DNA from: Metopolophium dirhodum
Lineage: Eukaryota > Arthropoda > Insecta > Hemiptera > Aphididae
Assembly (NCBI RefSeq): GCF_019925205.1
Contig: NC_083564.1
Coordinates: 27,814,447-27,878,446 of the forward strand
Direction of reading: 5' to 3'
DNA: 64,000 nt
Shown here: in pieces, positions 59,687 through 64,000 of the stretch
How positions within the stretch are numbered: the first letter of the stretch is position 1
How the letters are laid out: each line of letters begins with the position of its first letter
The notes under the pieces: model-generated
What the model was told of the DNA's origin: nothing
Seen by the model: the letters and a program-made list of their open reading frames with translations, nothing else
The model's database searches: none
Made by a program: the position numbers and the translations under genes

Positions 59687-61845
59687 TGAACCTATTGAGT
59701 ATATAGAGTATAAACTATAGATTGTAATATCTATAGTAGTAGTAGGTAATGCTTTATTGTAATATTTTTTTTACTTTTAACTTCTAACCTACCTATCTAT
59801 AGTTGTATTATTTAATATACCTGCGTGGTTGCGTAATGCGTACCTATTTGAGTAGATACCTAGGTACTTAAAAAGTATTTGAATACTTTCACTCAAGTAT
59901 TTTAAAGACTGCCTACAGGTAAGTAATATTATAGTTGAGGTAGTGACGTAGTTCTGCATAAGAATACATTTTAAATGTACCTATACATAAACGATTTTTA
60001 CAATATCCAAATTTAAGTATTACAGGTACTTACTTTCTACTAGTGCAAAAAGAACAAATTACAAATGAAAAACTCAGTAAGAAGATATACCTAAAGTGAA
60101 GGTACCGTATATACTGGCAGGATGCTGGATGGCTATATATAATATATGTTTATCTATAGACTTCAGTGCTTTGCAACTCTTCAACCTGCGGTCCACCTTG
60201 TCGGTACTTGAGGTGTAGCATATATTAAAATAATAAATGCAGAAGATAATTAACTACACTATTTAAATATAACTTGACATTTACTTATTGTAAGTACTGA
60301 AGATAAGTTACAATTTTAAAAAGCAAAAGCATTTATATTTAGACAGTAATTTATTTAATTTTGGGATTTTTCAGTGGAAGGACTTCTGAAAGTGCACCTT
60401 CCATTAACCTGAGCATGCCTTAAATCTGCATAATATACACTTATTTATACTAGGTAACTATATATGTCTATTTATTTTTATCATATTATTGTAGAGGACA
60501 TGAATATGCGCAACGCGCTCCAAAAATGACCGAGATGCAGAGATAATATTATAATTGTTTCACCATAATCCATGTTATGATATTATGATAATATGTAGGT
60601 ACCTATAATACTCTATAAGTACATAATGCATTATATAATTTATATTATACTGATCTATCTATTTGTGAATAGACGTAATTTGCGTATTTACTATTTATTA
60701 ATATATATATATTATAAATTATAATAAATTATACATATACGGTATAGCCACATAGGTAACCGTATAATATTATAACTTACTATAGGTACCTAGTACTACC
60801 TACCTACCATAAGCCAGTTACGTCCGTGGTGGGTTTTTGTCGTGAAATGTATTTATCCCGGATATAACCATATGAATAACCACATACCTATGAATTATGA
60901 TTCCCATAATGAACTCTATAAACTACGGTAATAAAATTACGAAATAATACGCATTGATATATTATTATTATGTGTAAACCTAACAGTTTTATCTGTCTCC
61001 GTGTCATTTCGAAGCTATTCCAATTTGTAATGCCAATCGATTCAATAAACAAAAAAAAGTTGTCCATGCAAATCCAAATTTCTATTTTCAATCCTGATTG
61101 ACAGGTATTACGTGACAAATTAACAAAATAATTGTACAAAACAACACCGTGCTTTGACTGCTGAAATTGTCGCATCCGTTTTTTTCTCGCGGTCGGTTAT
61201 TATTCAGGCGCATATACCTATGGACTAACAAATTTATATTACCATAGTCTCAATGAAAGCATGCATGTCGCATACTCCTAAATTAGCAGGGAAGGAAATG
61301 TGCTCCACACCACTAAATGACGCCATTGACTTTATGTTTATAGTATGCATAATATAATAAACTATATGTAATGTGCAAAGTGCGGAGCCCAGAGTCTGGC
61401 TAAAACAGCATTCATATAATGTATTTTCTGTCGTTTTAAAATTGTGTTTTTCGTAGATAAAGTCGTTTTTATAAAAAAAAAGTGTTATATAGGTAGATAT
61501 TAATAGTTCCTACGCGGCTTGGTTTGACACTGACTTTTCTGGATGAATTACCTAGTCCATCTTCTTTCCATCATTCTTGCACTATAATATAATTATACGA
61601 TTTCATCGACACACACCTTCATGACAATGTCGATATACTTAATTATTATGAAAGTAGCGGGTAATGTATCCTGCTGTCAATTGAAATTTTATGAGCATAT
61701 TTTGCAGTTAACAAACACACGCACTCGCCTTTTATTTTGATATGTAAGATCTTATGTACCATATAAGTATTCGGCTGTGACTACTAGTTGTGGCCATAAT
61801 ATAGCAACTTATTTGAAATTTGAAGAATATCTACCCATATATATG
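59687..61845. other. No gene recognised
   Basis: AT-rich sequence with many TACCTA repeats of low order and only short chance frames. No RNA gene or transposon end was identified. Confidence 0.4.
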
Positions 61846-62319
61846 CAAGCCTGGGCAAGTTAATGATAATTTTTAATTGAGTTGAGTTAAGTTGATTGAA
61901 AACATTATAATAAGTTTAAACTTTAAAGTTAATAGTTATCCTATTTTTTTTTCAACTCAATTAAGTTAATAGTTATATGGAAACTCACAATTAACTTATT
62001 AACTTAAGTTAGGTTATTTTTTTTTTTAACATTTAAATAGCCAGTAATATGGTTTAAAATAGTAAAAAGTAAATGTTTATCCAATATATATATGATATAT
62101 ATCATCAATAATAATTTTATTATTTTTATTATTTAATTATTTATAAATTAACATAACTTGGATTTAATTAAAAGTAACGTGTTATTTTTAAAATTTATAT
62201 CAATAAAAATCAGTTAAGTAAAAATTAAGTAAATGAATATTAAATTTTAAAAAATTAAGTTTAAAAGTTAAAATTACTTAACTTAACTTTAACTTTTTAA
62301 CTAGTTTATACCCAGACTG
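61846..62319. mobile_element. hAT-like MITE with TTAACTTAAG-rich ends
   Basis: The left end CAAGCCTGGGCAAGTTAA and right end, complemented, CAGTCTGGGTATAAACTAG are imperfect inverted repeats. The flanking octamers TATATATG (61838-61845) and CTTATATG (62320-62327) agree at six of eight. Both arms are dense in TTAACTT/AAGTTAA motifs, giving a palindromic AT-rich body of 474 bp without coding content. Confidence 0.6.
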
Positions 62320-63362
62320 CTTATATGTCTTATTAGATAACAGATAACTGTATTTGTGTACAAAATTGAAAATATTATATTTTATAACATACGGCATAAT
62401 TTTTCAACTTATCGCAGGGATTTCTGTAAATAAGTAATTATCAGTCTATATTAATAATATATTATAGACTGTATAGCGTTACCTATTACCTACTGTTGTA
62501 CTGTGCAATACTATAAATTATATCGGCGGGTGAAATCATATTAATAATTGTAGTTGTACAATTTTTCCAAACAGGGATATATTATATTACAATATTTACA
62601 GTACTAAAATCAGTTTGACAATGATATTAAGATTTTACGGATGGCTAATATAGGTAAGTAAATTATATACAGAAAGTGCAATTTATGACTGTTTTAAATA
62701 CATCTAAATATGATTATTCTTACTTAAAACTACATGTTTGATAACACCTGCAATGGTATATAATAATATTAGCCTCGTAAAGTCGTTTAATTTGAGAGGT
62801 CACTTTGTAATTATTTTGGTAAACTAAAATTAATCGGTAAATTAACCAGGTTTAACTATTATGTTTAATATATTGTATAATTTATATAGGTAATATATAT
62901 TATTATAAAACAATTACAGGGAACGTAATCCTATTATGTGGCCACGTGGGTAGTTTGAGCCATTAATATTATATTGCATCATATTTATAATACAGTATAA
63001 TTTCTGCAGATTAATAAGGTGCGCAGATTATAATATTAATAATCATTAAAACATGGCTAACAGATCTGAGACGGAACTGTCGTCGTCAGGACTTGTCTTC
63101 TCGTAATTTTAAAACCGTACCCACATATCGAAACCCACAAACATCGAGTATTCGGAAATTGTGATAACAGTCCTGCTATGATTCCTTTAATAATATTTGA
63201 ATTCATTATACGCTAAATGTGTTTCATTAATTAGTTATATCGTTGTGCATAGACCAGATATACATTCTATAGATATAGAGAGAATATAGATACAGTTCAA
63301 TGTGTTATCAGGGATTCAGTGTCAGCCATTTGACATTAAATTGTTATTTTTGTTTATATTTA
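62320..63362. other. No gene recognised
   Basis: AT-rich sequence with no coding pattern. A less AT-rich patch at 63055-63160 has no recognisable feature. Confidence 0.4.
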
Positions 63363-63371
63363 CGACGGTTA

Positions 63372-63375
<4 letters not shown>

Positions 63376-63416
<41 letters not shown>

Positions 63417-63705
63417 TGGGTAACCCGCGGCAACATAGGCCATTGGGTGTGGGGAGGGCACTGTAGGTTTTATATTGGGTAGGTTGGTAGGTTGGGTAGG
63501 TTGGTACACGTGTGTGTTGTGTTTGGCAGAATTTCTAATGGGGCACCCGTAGGTTTCTGCCGTGCCCCGGGGTGGGGGGATGGCGGCACTTGTTCTCCGG
63601 ACACCGTGACTTGCACGGAGAAAAATGCCGCCCAGTGGTCGAGGATCGAACTCGGACCGGCTGTGCCGAATCCGTCGCGTTAGACCGCTCGGCCACCTCG
63701 TCCCC
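63376..63705 (-). mobile_element. tRNA-Ser-derived SINE with 13-bp target duplication
   Basis: On the minus strand the element starts near 63705 with GACGAGGTGGCCGAGCGGTC, which resembles the 5' half of tRNA-Ser and contains a Pol III A box. It continues to a B-box-like GAGTTCGATCC. An unrelated GC-rich body follows and the element ends in a long poly(A), seen as about 40 T on the plus strand (63376-63414). Identical 13-mers CGACGGTTACATT flank it at 63363-63375 and 63706-63718. The features are those of a recent LINE-mobilised SINE. Short frames inside are not genes. Confidence 0.92.
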
Positions 63706-63718
63706 CGACGGTTACATT

Positions 63719-64000
63719 ATAATACTGTATTATTTTATTGTGATAAATTAACTAATAAATATATGGAAATGGCACAAATCAAAATTAAGGTATAGAGTTA
63801 TACCTACCAATTTTTTATTGGTCGTCATTGTGTAAACATTGGCGTATGTTTTGTACGTGCATATCGTTAGATATGTCCTCTTAGATGTTAGAAACTAAAT
63901 GTGTGCTGCGGTTCTCGAAGACATATTGTGTTGCGGTTTTAATCAGCTCTTTGACCGGTATTCGAACGAAGGAGTATATCAATTATAGGTATGTTGAGTA
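63719..64000. other. Right edge, nothing recognised
   Basis: Unremarkable sequence between the SINE and the window end. Confidence 0.4.

Noticed and set aside
63492..63683. 63-codon frame at the right edge
   Set aside because: Lies within the tRNA-Ser-derived SINE and reads through its tRNA-like head.
63620..63705. Possible functional tRNA-Ser gene
   Set aside because: The head is followed by a SINE body and poly(A), is flanked by a target duplication, and the anticodon arm does not form properly.

Overview
The window looks like nuclear DNA of an aphid (pea-aphid-like). It is very AT-rich, its genes have many small exons, and it is packed with MITEs, hAT elements, a Helitron and a repeat family carrying the motif GATTCTGAGCG. 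The three host genes are recognisable insect orthologues. The species assignment is inference from overall texture and repeat style. All exon borders were placed by hand from GT/AG sites and reading-frame continuity.

Three host genes are present. HPF1 (histone PARylation factor 1, plus strand, 4164-7958, 10 exons, 516 aa) carries an N-terminal PBZ poly(ADP-ribose)-binding zinc finger and keeps the catalytic Glu of the PARP1-HPF1 joint active site. LRPPRC/bicoid stability factor (plus strand, 16816-24440, 20 exons, 1396 aa) is a mitochondrial PPR protein acting in mRNA stability. Synaptotagmin-1 (minus strand, coding 57207-46579, 9 coding exons, 466 aa) is the calcium sensor for neurotransmitter release; an upstream non-coding exon must lie beyond 57215. 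These genes are not functionally linked and nothing suggests co-regulation. A tRNA-Phe(GAA) gene lies at 59271-59343 on the minus strand.

Layout: 1-668 tandem array of about 240-bp units; 2215-3310 decayed DDE transposase; 4164-7958 HPF1; 8830-15700 a repeat island with a three-level nest of transposons; 16816-24440 LRPPRC; 25227-28600 MITEs and hAT-like elements; 29180-34545 diverged local duplications with repeated splice-donor-like and TATA-like blocks; 35380-35600 non-LTR relic; 35801-40232 Helitron with a nearly intact Rep-helicase; 42525-42715 a distant copy of the local duplication; 46579-57215 Syt1; 57216-64000 non-coding, with the tRNA, a hAT-like MITE and a tRNA-Ser-derived SINE flanked by a 13-bp target duplication.

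The best-supported structural result is the nest at 11749-15210. A hAT element with a ZMYM1-like transposase relic holds a GATTCTGAGCG repeat, which holds a second hAT element with perfect 15-bp terminal repeats and an 8-bp target duplication. A related repeat copy at about 28378 preserves the unoccupied target site. I found no convincing wholly new biological system. The least explained signal is the set of duplicated donor/TATA blocks between 29 and 43 kb.
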